DNA of 64,000 bases, from contig JAFECB010000023.1 of the NCBI GenBank assembly GCA_018242365.1, positions 124,001-188,000 of the forward strand. Reading direction: 5' to 3'. Below, piece after piece: positions 39,075 through 52,624 of this stretch. The translations under genes and the position numbers were made by a program. Every line of letters begins with the position of its first letter. Position 1 is the first letter of the stretch. Below the pieces are notes generated by a model. It did no database searches. It was not told the origin of the DNA and saw only the letters and a list, made by a program, of their open reading frames with translations. This DNA comes from Pseudomonadota bacterium (GTDB taxonomy: Bacteria; Pseudomonadota; Gammaproteobacteria; Xanthomonadales; Xanthomonadaceae).

Positions 39075-39623
39075 ATGGGTCTGGACCACGTCCCCAGCGG
39101 CCGCAAGCCGCCGGAAGAAATCAACGTCATCATCGAAATCCAGAAGGATGCCGACCCGGTCAAGTACGAGGTCGACAAGGACACCGGCGCGATCTTCGTC
39201 GACCGCGTGCTGTCGACGCCGATGCGCTATCCCTGCAATTACGGCTACATCCCGCACACCCTGTGCGGCGACGGCGATCCCGCCGACGCGCTGGTGATCC
39301 TGCCCTTGCCGCTGGTGCCGGGATCGGTGATCCGCTGCCGACCGGTCGGCGTGCTGCGCATGAGTGACGAGGCCGGCAGCGACGAGAAGCTGCTGGTGGT
39401 GCCGGTGGACAAGGTGTTCACCGGTTATGCCCACATCGCCGACGTCGAGCAGGTCAGCAAGCACTGGCTGCAGCGGATCGGCCATTTCTTCGAGCACTAC
39501 AAGGATCTCGAGGACGGCAAATGGGTGAAGCTGGACGGCTGGGGCAATGCCGCCGAGGCCAAGCGCATCATCCTCGACGCCATCGACCGCCACCACGCAG
39601 CGGTGGACAAGCCGAAGTTCTGA
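39075..39623 (+). CDS. ppa: Inorganic pyrophosphatase (family I)
   Basis: Ppa hydrolyses pyrophosphate, pulling biosynthetic reactions forward. The 182-residue cytoplasmic enzyme shows INVIIEIQKDADPVKYEVDK, the metal signature DGDPADALVILP, and VDKVFTGYAHIADVEQVS. The length matches bacterial family I hexameric enzymes (about 175). It is divergent from nadE and converges with the DUF4136 lipoprotein gene. Confidence 0.96.
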   Translation: MGLDHVPSGRKPPEEINVIIEIQKDADPVKYEVDKDTGAIFVDRVLSTPMRYPCNYGYIPHTLCGDGDPADALVILPLPLVPGSVIRCRPVGVLRMSDEAGSDEKLLVVPVDKVFTGYAHIADVEQVSKHWLQRIGHFFEHYKDLEDGKWVKLDGWGNAAEAKRIILDAIDRHHAAVDKPKF

Positions 39624-39677
39624 GCGCACAACTGCGCGGCTTCAGGCTCGTTCCTGATGGCTTGCGCGCAACACCAC

Positions 39678-39698
39678 GGGAAGCCGCAACGGCTTCCC
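39678..39698. terminator. Hairpin between convergent ppa and lipoprotein gene
   Basis: A perfect 9-bp stem (GGGAAGCCG/CGGCTTCCC) with a CAA loop lies between two converging stops. No U-tract follows on either strand, so if it stops transcription it would need a factor or act only to protect RNA ends. Confidence 0.45.
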
Positions 39699-39720
39699 GA
39701 CTCCCGCATCGATCGAATGC

Positions 39721-40305
39721 TTACGGCGCGGCGCGATGCGGGTATTTCGCGAAGATTCCAGTCACGGCCGCGTCCAGCATCGCCAGCTTCTTGTCCTGCG
39801 GCGTGTTGCGGCCGGGCTCCGAGCCACTGGCGGCACCCGACCACGCCAGCCGGTTGCGCGCACGATCAACAAGATCCACGACCAGAGTTGATTCGCGGTA
39901 GCTGCTGACCCGCGTCTCGTCGTACCAGAATGGAATCGCGACAAAGCCGCGCGCGTGGTGGCTGTAGACCCATTGCACGTCGGTCTGCGGCATTGTCCAG
40001 ACATTGGTGCGGTCCTGCACTTCGGCATGGAAGTTCACCAGCAAGTCACCGCCTTCCGGCACATAGCGATAACCGCGGGACTCCATTTCCTTGCGCACAT
40101 CGTCCTTGATCCGGTCCGACACCCACGACGAGTAGCCGGCCTGCTCCATCGACAGCGGCTGGTAGTAGCCCCAGGTCCGGAACTGGTTGAAATTGGCGGT
40201 CGGATCACTGTCGGTACGCACCAGCGGCCCGCTCGCGCAGGCAGACAAGGACAGCATCGTGGCAACGAGCAGGGCGGTGGAAAGTCTGCGTGCGACGGGG
40301 AACAT
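39721..40305 (-). CDS. DUF4136 lipoprotein
   Basis: The 194-residue precursor has a lipobox (LSLSACAS) with Cys23 and a body fitting DUF4136: TANFNQFRTWGYYQP, KDDVRKEMESRGYRYV and GDLLVNFHAEVQDRTNV, then TLVVDLVDRARNRLAWSGAA. The family is a small envelope lipoprotein group of unknown role. I chose the ATG at 40305 (MFPVARRLSTALL); ATGs at 40311 and 40314 are also possible. Confidence 0.82.
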   Translation of the reverse strand: MFPVARRLSTALLVATMLSLSACASGPLVRTDSDPTANFNQFRTWGYYQPLSMEQAGYSSWVSDRIKDDVRKEMESRGYRYVPEGGDLLVNFHAEVQDRTNVWTMPQTDVQWVYSHHARGFVAIPFWYDETRVSSYRESTLVVDLVDRARNRLAWSGAASGSEPGRNTPQDKKLAMLDAAVTGIFAKYPHRAAP

Positions 40306-40376
40306 GGCCATCATCCGGGCGGGGGGGATGCCTGAATCATCGCACCGGGATGGATACGGCGGCTGAACAGCCAACG

Positions 40377-40402
40377 AAAAACGCCGGCTTGCGCCGGCGT
40401 TT
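40377..40402 (-). terminator. Intrinsic terminator of the atp operon
   Basis: On the minus strand a 10-bp stem (AAACGCCGGC arms) with a GCAA loop is followed directly by a run of five U (complement of 40377-40381). It lies 57 bp past the atpC stop and before the lipoprotein gene start side, so it should end atpIBEFHAGDC transcription. Confidence 0.85.
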
Positions 40403-40458
40403 CGATTCGTTTCAAGCTTGGCTGCTCTGGCGAGATGCCAGGCACAGCGCGTCCAATC

Positions 40459-40884
40459 TCAGTGCTTGAGGTTCTTGCGCAAGCGCTCCAGCGCCTGCAA
40501 CTGCGCGGTGACTTCCGCCAGGCGCTGCTGTGCTTCGGCGATTTCCATCGCTTCGCCGCGACGGGCGAGGATGCGCTCGGCTTCTTCCTTGGCGGCACGC
40601 ACGGCGGCCTCATCGATGTCCTGGGCGCGCACGGCGGTATCCGCCAGCACCGTCACCATGGTCGGTTGCACCTCGAGGATGCCGCCCGAGATGGCGATAT
40701 CGACGGTTTCGCCACCCGGCTGGTGCACCACGATCTTGCCGGGCTTCAAACGGGTGATCAGCGGCGCGTGCTTGGGCGCGATACCCAACTCGCCCATTTC
40801 GCCGGTTGCCACGACCAACTCGGCCTCACCGTGGAAGATCTCGGCTTCGGCGCTGACGATGTCACAACGGATGGTGGATGCCAT
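40459..40884 (-). CDS. atpC: ATP synthase epsilon subunit
   Basis: Epsilon is the regulatory and central-stalk subunit of F1. The 141-residue protein has the N-terminal beta-sandwich ([39 protein letters not shown]) and a C-terminal helical hairpin ([20 protein letters not shown]). It is the last gene of the operon. A simple GGGAGAC repeat separates it from atpD. Confidence 0.96.
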   Translation of the reverse strand: MASTIRCDIVSAEAEIFHGEAELVVATGEMGELGIAPKHAPLITRLKPGKIVVHQPGGETVDIAISGGILEVQPTMVTVLADTAVRAQDIDEAAVRAAKEEAERILARRGEAMEIAEAQQRLAEVTAQLQALERLRKNLKH

Positions 40885-40910
40885 GTTTCAATCTCTCCGT
40901 TCGCTACTCG

Positions 40911-40940
40911 AACGGGAGACGGGAGACGGGTGACGGGAGG
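40911..40940. repeat. GGGAGAC simple repeat between atpD and atpC
   Basis: The tract (AACGGGAGACGGGAGACGGG and on) fills part of the 107-bp gap between atpD and atpC. A GCGC hairpin and a CTCCC-rich stretch (40966-40985) complementary in character follow. It is the same kind of repeat seen at the ruvB-ybgC junction. Confidence 0.7.
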
Positions 40941-40991
40941 AAAAGCGCTCGGCGCTTACCTCTCCCTTCTCCCTCTTCCCGTATCCCGTGT

Positions 40992-42416
<1,425 letters not shown>

Positions 42417-42479
42417 TCACTGTTTTCATTTGAAAGCCCGAACTTGGATGTGCGGGCTCTTGCGGAGGGATCCGCGTAC

Positions 42480-43343
42480 TCAAACCGCCGCAGCACCGCC
42501 GACGATTTCAGAAATCTCTTGCGTGATCGCCGCCTGGCGCGCCTTGTTGTAGACCAGGTTCAGGGTGTCGATCAATTTGGTTGCGTTATCCGATGCGGCC
42601 TTCATCGCGACCATGCGCGCGGCGTGTTCGGAGGCGACGTTTTCCATCACCGCCTGGTAGACCAGCGACTCGATGTAGCGCGTCAGCACATGGTCGAGCA
42701 CGGTTTCGGCATCAGGTTCGTACAGGTAGTCCCAATCGTGGCGCCCCGCCTGCTGCTCGGCCGCGGGCAGCGGCAACAGCTGGTCGAAGGTCGCCTTCTG
42801 GGTCATCGTGTTGACGAAGTCGTTGTAGGCGATGAACACCCGATCCACGTCACCCGCGGTGTAGGCATCCAGCATGACCTTGATGCCGCCAACCAGCTGC
42901 TCGACCTTCGGGGTGTCGCCGATATGGGTGATCGAGGCCAGCATTGACACCTTGAGCTGGCGGAAGAACGCCGAGGCCTTCTGGCCGATGGTGACCACCG
43001 AGACTTCGACGCCCTTCTCCTGCAGCGCGCGGAGCTCGACCAGCAGCTTGCGGAACATGTTGTTGTTGAGCCCGCCGGCGAGGCCGCGGTCCGACGAGAT
43101 CACGATGTAACCGACACGCTTGACGGTTTCCCGCTCGACCAGGTACGGATGGCGGTACTCGGAATTGGCCTGCGCCATGTGTCCGATCAACTGCTTCATC
43201 GCGTGCGCGTACGGCCGCGACTGCCGCATGCGGTCCTGCGCCTTGCGGATCTTGGAGGCCGAGACCATTTCCAGCGCGCGCGTCACCTTGCGGGTGTTCT
43301 GCACGCTCTTGATCTTGGTTTTGATTTCGCGTCCGCCTGCCAT
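42480..43343 (-). CDS. atpG: ATP synthase gamma subunit
   Basis: Gamma is the rotating central shaft. The 287-residue protein has the N-terminal helix ([20 protein letters not shown]) and the matching C-terminal helix ([20 protein letters not shown]) that form the coiled-coil rotor, with the Rossmann-like middle domain [17 protein letters not shown]. It lies between atpA and atpD as usual. Confidence 0.97.
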   Translation of the reverse strand: MAGGREIKTKIKSVQNTRKVTRALEMVSASKIRKAQDRMRQSRPYAHAMKQLIGHMAQANSEYRHPYLVERETVKRVGYIVISSDRGLAGGLNNNMFRKLLVELRALQEKGVEVSVVTIGQKASAFFRQLKVSMLASITHIGDTPKVEQLVGGIKVMLDAYTAGDVDRVFIAYNDFVNTMTQKATFDQLLPLPAAEQQAGRHDWDYLYEPDAETVLDHVLTRYIESLVYQAVMENVASEHAARMVAMKAASDNATKLIDTLNLVYNKARQAAITQEISEIVGGAAAV

Positions 43344-43352
43344 CTCTTTGAT

Positions 43353-43492
43353 CTCGGGACTCGGGATCCGGGACCCGGGACCCGAAGGTGCCCCAGTGCC
43401 GCGAATCGTTGCTCCTCACCCGGTTCACCGGGCCTTGGATCCGCGGAACCCGCTTTCGCGAGTCCCGGGTCCCAGGTCCCGGGTCCCGGCTC
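43353..43492. repeat. GGGACYC repeat tracts between atpA and atpG
   Basis: The 149-bp gap contains GGGACTCGGGATCCGGGACC type units at 43353-43386 and the complementary type (GTCCCGGGTCCCAGGTCCCG) at 43461-43490, in inverted orientation. RNA across the gap could form a long hairpin within the operon mRNA. Confidence 0.75.
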
Positions 43493-45043
<1,551 letters not shown>

Positions 45044-45126
45044 CTTGGTTTCCTGTTGGGCGGGTCTCGACCCACCGTCATTTCAATTCGATGCAGACGC
45101 GGCGGGCCGGGGCCCGCCAAACAAAC

Positions 45127-45651
45127 TCAATTCGCCAATGCCGCTTGCAGCCGTTCCAGCTTGCCGCGCAGTGAACCGTCGATCACGACATCGCCGGCGT
45201 CGATCAGCACGCCGCCGATCAACGCGGGATCAACGGCGGTATCGACCTCGACCTCGCGACCGAAACGACGGCGCAACGCCGCCTTGAGGGTCTCGATCTC
45301 GGCCGCCGGCAAGGCTTCGGCCGCGGTGATCGTGGCCTTGACGACGTGTTCCGCCTCGAAGCGGAGGGCATCGTACAGGCCGGCGATCTCCGGCAGCAGC
45401 GGCAGGCGGTGGTTGTCGAACAACAACCGCAGGAAGCCATCGAAATCCTGCGCCGCCGCGTCGGGCGACAACAGGGTTACGGCGGCATCCGCGGTCAGCC
45501 TCGGGTCTCCCAGCAGCGCGGCGACTTGCGGGTCGGCCGCGATGCGTGCGGCGAACGCCAGCGCATCGGACCATGCCGACAGTGCGGACTGTTCGCTCGC
45601 CACCGCGAAGGCGGCGCGGGCGTAGGGACGGGCGAGGGTGGCCTGGGTCAT
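45127..45651 (-). CDS. atpH: ATP synthase delta subunit
   Basis: Delta caps F1 and joins it to the peripheral stalk. The 174-residue protein has the helical N-domain (LARPYARAAFAVASEQSALS) and the C-terminal part ending GKLERLQAALAN with the typical VIDGSLRGKLERL. Position between atpF and atpA is standard. Confidence 0.95.
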   Translation of the reverse strand: MTQATLARPYARAAFAVASEQSALSAWSDALAFAARIAADPQVAALLGDPRLTADAAVTLLSPDAAAQDFDGFLRLLFDNHRLPLLPEIAGLYDALRFEAEHVVKATITAAEALPAAEIETLKAALRRRFGREVEVDTAVDPALIGGVLIDAGDVVIDGSLRGKLERLQAALAN

Positions 45652-45661
45652 GGGCGGGTCC

Positions 45662-46132
45662 TCAGAGCTGGGTGGCCAGCTCGTCGATCAGCGCACGATG
45701 GTCGGCAGCGTTGATCTCGCGACGAAGCAGCTTCTCGGCGCCGGACACGGCCAGCGCCGACACCTGCTTGCGCAGGTCTTCGCGGGCACGATTGGCGGTC
45801 GCTTCGATCTCGGCCTCGGCCTGCGCCTTCTGGCGATTGCCTTCGGCGATGGCTTCGAGCTTCGCGGCTTCGACCAGCTGGGCGGCACGGGCATTGGCCT
45901 GGTCGATGATCTCGTTGGCCTTGACGCGGGCAGCCTTGAGCTCTTCGCCGGCCTTGTCCTGCGCCTGCGCGAGATCCTTGCGCGCATTCTCGGCCGCCGC
46001 CAGGCCTTCGGCGATCTTCTGCTGACGCTCTTCGATCGCACCGATGATGTGCGGCCAGCCGAACTTCATCACCATCCACGCCACCGCGAAGAACGCGATG
46101 CCCTGAATGACGAGGGTGAGGTTGGGTAGCAT
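45662..46132 (-). CDS. atpF: ATP synthase b subunit
   Basis: Subunit b is the peripheral-stalk dimer. The 156-residue protein has one N-terminal membrane helix ([20 protein letters not shown]) and a long charged Ala/Glu/Lys/Arg-rich helix to the C-terminus. It lies 10 bp upstream of atpH. Confidence 0.96.
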   Translation of the reverse strand: MLPNLTLVIQGIAFFAVAWMVMKFGWPHIIGAIEERQQKIAEGLAAAENARKDLAQAQDKAGEELKAARVKANEIIDQANARAAQLVEAAKLEAIAEGNRQKAQAEAEIEATANRAREDLRKQVSALAVSGAEKLLRREINAADHRALIDELATQL

Positions 46133-46205
46133 GGGTTGCTCCTGCTTCCGGCGGCACCATGCCGCCGGGAATTGCCTAAACCGAATCGTGACGCGTGGCG
46201 GCGAA

Positions 46206-47856
<1,651 letters not shown>

Positions 47857-47911
47857 TCACTCGAGGAGAGTCTGGCGCAGGCCCCATGAAACCCGGCGAC
47901 CTAGCCCGAGA

Positions 47912-47941
47912 ATTGTATCAGGACCGACGCCTGCGAGGCAA
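47912..47941 (-). promoter_or_regulatory. Sigma70 promoter of the atp operon
   Basis: On the minus strand TTGCCT (47941-47936) and TACAAT (47917-47912) are separated by 18 bp; four of six and five of six positions match consensus. The predicted start near 47905 leaves a leader of about 70 nt before the atpI GTG. It is the only good promoter upstream of the operon. Confidence 0.7.
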
Positions 47942-48126
47942 GCGACAAGGCGTATTCAGGTAGCTCGCGCGTGCGGGGAGATCGGTCCGCGCGGCGCGCA
48001 TTGGCGCAGACGCGTCAGTCTCCGGGCCGTATGGATCCTGAATGCGGGATGCCGGGAACTTTGAGCCAAACCCGCGGTCAATCCCAGCGGTTGTCCGCCT
48101 TCCTCGTCACTCCGCGGCGGCTTCCC

Positions 48127-48157
48127 AGCCCCGGCCCTCATCACGCCGGGGCTTTTT
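48127..48157 (+). terminator. Intrinsic terminator on the plus strand
   Basis: A perfect 9-bp stem (AGCCCCGGC at 48127-48135 and GCCGGGGCT at 48145-48153) is followed by T5 on the plus strand. No plus-strand gene ends here; lpdA ends at 48163 on the other strand and has no U-tract on its side. It may end an unseen small RNA or readthrough transcript. Confidence 0.65.
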
Positions 48158-48162
48158 CGTGG

Positions 48163-50007
48163 TCAACGCTTCTTCGGGATGTACAGGTCAGTGATCGAGC
48201 CGTCATAGACCTCGGCCGCCATCCCCACCGACTCACCCAAGGTCGGGTGTGGATGGATGGTGCTTCCAATGTCATGGACTTCGCAGCCCATTTCAATCGC
48301 CAGCGCGACCTCCGAAATCAGCTCGCCGGCGTGTACGCCGGCAATCCCGCCACCAATCACGCGATGACTGTCTTCATCGAAGATCAGCTTGGTGAAACCT
48401 TCGGTGCGCGCCAACCCAATCGCACGCCCTGACGCCGCCCACGGGAATTTGCCGACGCCGACCTTCAAGCCCTTGGCCTTGGCCTCGGTTTCCGTGACGC
48501 CCACCCAGGCGATTTCCGGGTCGGTATAGGCCACCGACGGGATGACGCGGGCCACCCATTCCTTCTTCTCACCGGCCGCCACTTCCGCCGCCAGCTTGCC
48601 TTCGTGGGTGGCCTTGTGCGCCAGCATCGGCTGACCGACCAGATCACCAATGGCGAAGATATGCGGCACATTGGTGCGCATCTGCGCATCGACCGGGATC
48701 AGGCCGCGCTCACCCACCAGCACGCCGGCCTTGTCCGCATCCAGCTTGCCGCCGTTGGCGCTGCGTCCGACCGAGACCAGCACGCGGTCATACAGCTTGC
48801 CATCGGGGATGGACTCGCCCTCGAAGCTGCAGGCGATGCCGTTTTTCTGCGCCTTGGCATCGACCACCTTGGTCTTCAGATGCACGGCCACGCCCTGCTT
48901 CTTCAGACGATCCGCCAGCGGCTTGACCAAGTCGGCGTCGGCACCCGGCATCAGCTGCGACATGAACTCGACCACGGTCACTTCCGCGCCCAGCGCGCGA
49001 TACACCGTGGCCATCTCCAGCCCGATGATGCCGCCACCGACGACGAGCAACCTCTTCGGCACCTCGGCCAAGTTCAGCGCATCGGTGGAATCCATGATGC
49101 GCGCATCGTCCCACGGGAACGCCGGCAATTTCACCGGCTGGCTGCCCGCCGCGATGATGCAGTGGGCGAAACGCAGCAGCTGGGTCTTGCCATCGCTGCC
49201 GGTGATTTCCAGCTCGTTGGCGGAGACGAATTTGGCCACGCCCTGCACCACGCGCACCTTGCGTTGCTTGGCCATGCCGGCCAGACCCTTGGTCAGCTGC
49301 CCGACCACGCCATCCTTGTAGCCGCGCAACTTGTCGATGCTGATCTTCGGCTTGCCGAAATCGACGCCGTAGTCACTGGCATGACTTGCTTGCTCGATCA
49401 CATCGGCGGCGTGCAGCAGCGCCTTGGATGGAATGCAACCGACGTTCAAGCACACGCCGCCGAGGGTGGCGTAGCGCTCGATCAGCACGGTATCGAGACC
49501 GAGGTCCGCACTGCGGAAGGCGGCGGTATAGCCACCGGGGCCAGCGCCGATGACGACCATCTGACATTCGATATCGGCCTGCTTGCCGGAAGCCGCTTGA
49601 GGCGCTGGCTCTGAGCCCCTCTCCCCTCGGGAAAGGGGTTGGGGTGAGGGTCGGGCTTGGTTTGATGCGGGACGCGCAGATTCGACAGCCGCAGCCTCAC
49701 CCCCGGCCCCTCTCCCGGAGGGAGAGGGGAGCACAGCGTCAGCCGTCGATTGCCCGGCTGGAGATGGGAGAGCACTCTCGATCACCGCGATCACTGCACC
49801 TTCCGACACGCTATCGCCCAGCTTGACCTTCAGCACCTTGATCACGCCATCGGCCACCGCCGGTACTTCCATCGTGGCCTTGTCCGATTCCAGCGTGACC
49901 AGGCCCTGATCTTTCTTCACCGTATCGCCCACTGCGACCAGGATTTCGATCACCGGCACGTCGCCGTGGCCACCGATATCAGGCACCTTGCTTTCGATCT
50001 CTGCCAT
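48163..50007 (-). CDS. lpdA: Dihydrolipoyl dehydrogenase (E3) with lipoyl domain and repeat-derived linker
   Basis: E3 re-oxidises dihydrolipoamide in the pyruvate dehydrogenase complex. The 614-residue protein has an N-terminal lipoyl domain (1-79; lipoylated Lys43 in ESDKATMEVP), a linker (80-147), then the FAD enzyme: GAGPGG at 154-159, redox Cys pair GGVCLNVGCIPSKALL, NAD-binding VVGGGIIGLEMA and a C-terminal dimer domain with HPHPTLGES. The linker contains LPSPSGRGAGG (93-103) and PSPQPLSRGERG (120-131), both translations of a palindromic DNA repeat. It follows aceF by 11 bp. Confidence 0.95.
   Translation of the reverse strand: MAEIESKVPDIGGHGDVPVIEILVAVGDTVKKDQGLVTLESDKATMEVPAVADGVIKVLKVKLGDSVSEGAVIAVIESALPSPAGQSTADAVLPSPSGRGAGGEAAAVESARPASNQARPSPQPLSRGERGSEPAPQAASGKQADIECQMVVIGAGPGGYTAAFRSADLGLDTVLIERYATLGGVCLNVGCIPSKALLHAADVIEQASHASDYGVDFGKPKISIDKLRGYKDGVVGQLTKGLAGMAKQRKVRVVQGVAKFVSANELEITGSDGKTQLLRFAHCIIAAGSQPVKLPAFPWDDARIMDSTDALNLAEVPKRLLVVGGGIIGLEMATVYRALGAEVTVVEFMSQLMPGADADLVKPLADRLKKQGVAVHLKTKVVDAKAQKNGIACSFEGESIPDGKLYDRVLVSVGRSANGGKLDADKAGVLVGERGLIPVDAQMRTNVPHIFAIGDLVGQPMLAHKATHEGKLAAEVAAGEKKEWVARVIPSVAYTDPEIAWVGVTETEAKAKGLKVGVGKFPWAASGRAIGLARTEGFTKLIFDEDSHRVIGGGIAGVHAGELISEVALAIEMGCEVHDIGSTIHPHPTLGESVGMAAEVYDGSITDLYIPKKR
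49615..49732. repeat. Inverted pair of palindromic repeats inside lpdA
   Basis: Copy A (49615-49650) and copy B (about 49700-49732) are in opposite orientation 50 bp apart. Copy A, read on the minus strand, differs from the intergenic copy at 18512-18547 at only about three of 36 positions. Copy B contains the identical 23-base hairpin core (49707-49729). Both are read through in the lpdA frame. Confidence 0.88.
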
Positions 50008-50018
50008 GCGCCTTCTCC

Positions 50019-51401
50019 TTACAGCATGGCCCGACGCAGGTCGGCCAGCAGTTGTCCCAGATAGGTGGTGAAGCGCGCCGCAGCAGCGCCATCAATCACG
50101 CGATGGTCATAGCTCAGCGACAGCGGCAGCATGAGCTTTGGCTGGAACGCCTTGCCGTCCCACACCGGCTTGATCTCGGACTTGGACACGCCGAGGATCG
50201 CCACTTCCGGCGCATTGATGATCGGGGTGAACTTGGTGCCACCGATCCCGCCCAGCGAGGAGATGGTGAAGCAGCCGCCCTGCATCTGCTCCGGCTTGAG
50301 CTTGCCATCACGCGCCAGCGCGGCCAACTCGCCCATTTCCTTGGCGATCTGCGCCACGCCCTTGCGGTCGGCATCGCGCAATACCGGCACCACCAGGCCG
50401 TTCGGAGTGTCGGCGGCGAAACCGATATGGAAGTACTGCTTCAACACCAGATTGTCGCCATCGAGCGAAGCGTTGAAGGTCGGAAACTTCTGCAGCGCGA
50501 CCACGCAGGCCTTGATCAGGAAGGCCAGCATGGTCAGCTTGCCGGTCTTGCCGGCGGCAATGGCTTTTGCGTTCTCGTTGTTGAAGGCCACGCGCAGATC
50601 TTCCAGCGCGGTGATATCGGCTTCATCGAACTGGGTGACGTGCGGGATCATCGCCCAGTTGCGTGCGAGGTTCGCACCGGAAATCTTCTGGATGCGCGAC
50701 AGCGGCTTGCTTTCGACCGCACCGAACTTGGCGAAATCCACCTTTGGCCACGGCAGCAGATTGAGCCCACCACCCGCAGCGCCACCTCCAGCCGCGACCG
50801 GCGCAGACACACCACCCGCCAGCGCCGACTTGACGAAGTTCTGCACGTCCTCCTTGCCGATCCTCCCGCCACGCGCGCTGCCCTTGACCTGCGCAAGATC
50901 GACACCCAACTCACGGGCGAACAGGCGCACTGCCGGGCTGGCGTAGGGCACCTTGGCCGGCAGTACCGCATCAGCCTCGAAGCGCATCGGCGGGATGCCG
51001 GGCTGCCCAGGTTCGGCCACCGGCGCGCGTGCGGGTACCGGCGCCCCGCTTTCGATCATCGCCGCCACCACCGGTGCAGGCGCAGGCACGGGCTTTTCGG
51101 GCGCTGGCGTAGCGGGTGCTGGCGCGGCCGGCGTGGGCGTAATCGCTGCAGGTGCGGCATCGCTGACTTCGATGATCGCAACCAGGCCGCCTTCGGACAC
51201 CGTGTCGCCGAGCTTGACCTTGAGCTCCTTGATCACACCCGCGAACGGCGACGGCACTTCCATCGTTGCCTTGTCCGATTCCAGCGTGACCAAGCCCTGA
51301 TCCTTGCTGACGGTGTCGCCCGGCTTGACCAGCAATTCGATGATCGGCACGTCATCATGGCCGCCGATATCGGGGACTCGGGCTTCTTTCATTTCGGCCA
51401 T
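50019..51401 (-). CDS. aceF: Dihydrolipoyllysine-residue acetyltransferase (E2)
   Basis: E2 is the core of the pyruvate dehydrogenase complex and moves the acetyl group to CoA. The 460-residue protein has one lipoyl domain (about 1-80, ESDKATMEVP), an Ala/Pro-rich linker, the E1/E3-binding domain (SPAVRLFARELGVDLAQVKG), a second linker, and the catalytic domain ending LSYDHRVIDGAAAARF with the active-site HRxxDG. Only one lipoyl domain is present, fewer than in E. coli. aceE is not adjacent. The ATG at 51401 gives MAEMKEARVPDIGG. Confidence 0.95.
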   Translation of the reverse strand: MAEMKEARVPDIGGHDDVPIIELLVKPGDTVSKDQGLVTLESDKATMEVPSPFAGVIKELKVKLGDTVSEGGLVAIIEVSDAAPAAITPTPAAPAPATPAPEKPVPAPAPVVAAMIESGAPVPARAPVAEPGQPGIPPMRFEADAVLPAKVPYASPAVRLFARELGVDLAQVKGSARGGRIGKEDVQNFVKSALAGGVSAPVAAGGGAAGGGLNLLPWPKVDFAKFGAVESKPLSRIQKISGANLARNWAMIPHVTQFDEADITALEDLRVAFNNENAKAIAAGKTGKLTMLAFLIKACVVALQKFPTFNASLDGDNLVLKQYFHIGFAADTPNGLVVPVLRDADRKGVAQIAKEMGELAALARDGKLKPEQMQGGCFTISSLGGIGGTKFTPIINAPEVAILGVSKSEIKPVWDGKAFQPKLMLPLSLSYDHRVIDGAAAARFTTYLGQLLADLRRAML

Positions 51402-51572
51402 GGCCGCTACTCCGCTGGTGACAGACCGCCACTAGAGCACAGACCGGAGCGCACAACAAATCGCGCCGCAGCAAATTTTATATTTAATCCGGGTAATTAT
51501 GATATTGCCGAAGGAGAATGCACTGTAATCACATGGATAGCTCCGTTGAAGCACTTTTTATCCCCGGCGAAA
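51402..51572. other. AT-rich intergenic segment upstream of aceF
   Basis: The stretch from about 51465 to 51565 is markedly AT-rich (for example ATTTTATATTTAATCC at 51475 onward) against a GC-rich background. It lies upstream of aceF and downstream of the DMT transporter on the same strand, so it should contain the aceF-lpdA promoter. I could not fix a convincing -35/-10 pair. Confidence 0.5.
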
Positions 51573-52466
51573 TCAAGGATGCTCTGCCTCCAGATGCACA
51601 CGCTCGCGATGCAGCAGGTATAGACCACTGGCAATGATGATGCCGGCACCGAGCCAGGTCACCGCATCCGGCAGCACGCCCCACAGCGCCAAATCCAGCG
51701 CCACGCCCCAGACCAGGGCCGAATATTCCAAAGGCGCAATCAACGAGGCTTCGCCCAAGCGGAATGCCTCGGTAATGGCGTATTGGCCCAGCGTACCCAC
51801 CACGCCGATCGCGGCCACGATCCACACATCCTCCATCCGCAATGCCAGCCAATCCGGCCACGCCAATGCGCCCGCGCCCAGCGCCATCAGCAGCAGCAAC
51901 CACACCACCATCGCCTGGTTGGTATCGGTGCGGACGAGCACGCGCACGGTGATCGCCGACACCGCATAGGCAGCCGCCGCCAGCAAGACCGCGAGGCCAG
52001 GCAGGGACAACATCCCGGCACCACTGGGCCGCAATACGATCAGGACACCTATCAGGCCGATGGCAATCGCCGTCCAGCGCCGCGGGCCGACCTGCTCACC
52101 GAGAAACGGCACCGACAGCGCGGTGATCAGCAGCGGTGCCACGAAGAAGATCGAATACGCGGTGGACAGTGGCAGATGTTTCAGCGCGTAGACGAAGCTC
52201 GCCATCATCGCAATGCCGAGCACGCCGCGCAGCAGGTGCAGGCTCCAGCGCACACGCAGCAACGGCCGCCAGCCGACCGTCCACAACGCCCAAGTCAGTA
52301 CCAGCGGCAGCGAGGACAGGCCGCGCAGCGCAGCCACCTGGAACGGCGGGTAATGCGCGGACAGCAGCTTCAGGCCGGTGTCCATCAGGGCGAACATTGC
52401 CACCGCGGCCAGCATCAGCCAGATGGCGCGGGTGGGCCGTGATTGAACGGGATCGGGCTTGGACAT
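51573..52466 (-). CDS. EamA/DMT-family transporter
   Basis: The 297-residue protein has ten membrane helices in two EamA repeats (RAIWLMLAAVAMFALMDTGL opening the first, LPGLAVLLAAAAYAVSAITV the second), with the family phrase STAYSIFFVAPLLITALS. It is an inner-membrane metabolite or drug exporter of unknown substrate. The ATG at 52466 (MSKPDPVQS) puts a short cytoplasmic tail before helix 1. Confidence 0.88.
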   Translation of the reverse strand: MSKPDPVQSRPTRAIWLMLAAVAMFALMDTGLKLLSAHYPPFQVAALRGLSSLPLVLTWALWTVGWRPLLRVRWSLHLLRGVLGIAMMASFVYALKHLPLSTAYSIFFVAPLLITALSVPFLGEQVGPRRWTAIAIGLIGVLIVLRPSGAGMLSLPGLAVLLAAAAYAVSAITVRVLVRTDTNQAMVVWLLLLMALGAGALAWPDWLALRMEDVWIVAAIGVVGTLGQYAITEAFRLGEASLIAPLEYSALVWGVALDLALWGVLPDAVTWLGAGIIIASGLYLLHRERVHLEAEHP

Positions 52467-52624
52467 GGGAGACAGAATGCGGCAGCGCAGCATGACGTTT
52501 TGCAAACTCTGTCACAATTACACGGCAGTCCGGACGATCAGGGGATGATCCATTCCCGGCCTGCCCTCTCTTCCCCTCGGCACGATGCCACCCCTCCCAA
52601 TCAGCCCCTCAACGAGGTTGCGTC

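Noticed and set aside
37356..39623. One long plus-strand frame joining antisense nadE to ppa
   Set aside because: Only the last 182 residues are real (ppa). The rest is the antisense of nadE; no fusion is implied.
48127..48157. Terminator of lpdA
   Set aside because: The U-tract is on the plus strand; on the lpdA strand the hairpin is not followed by U residues.
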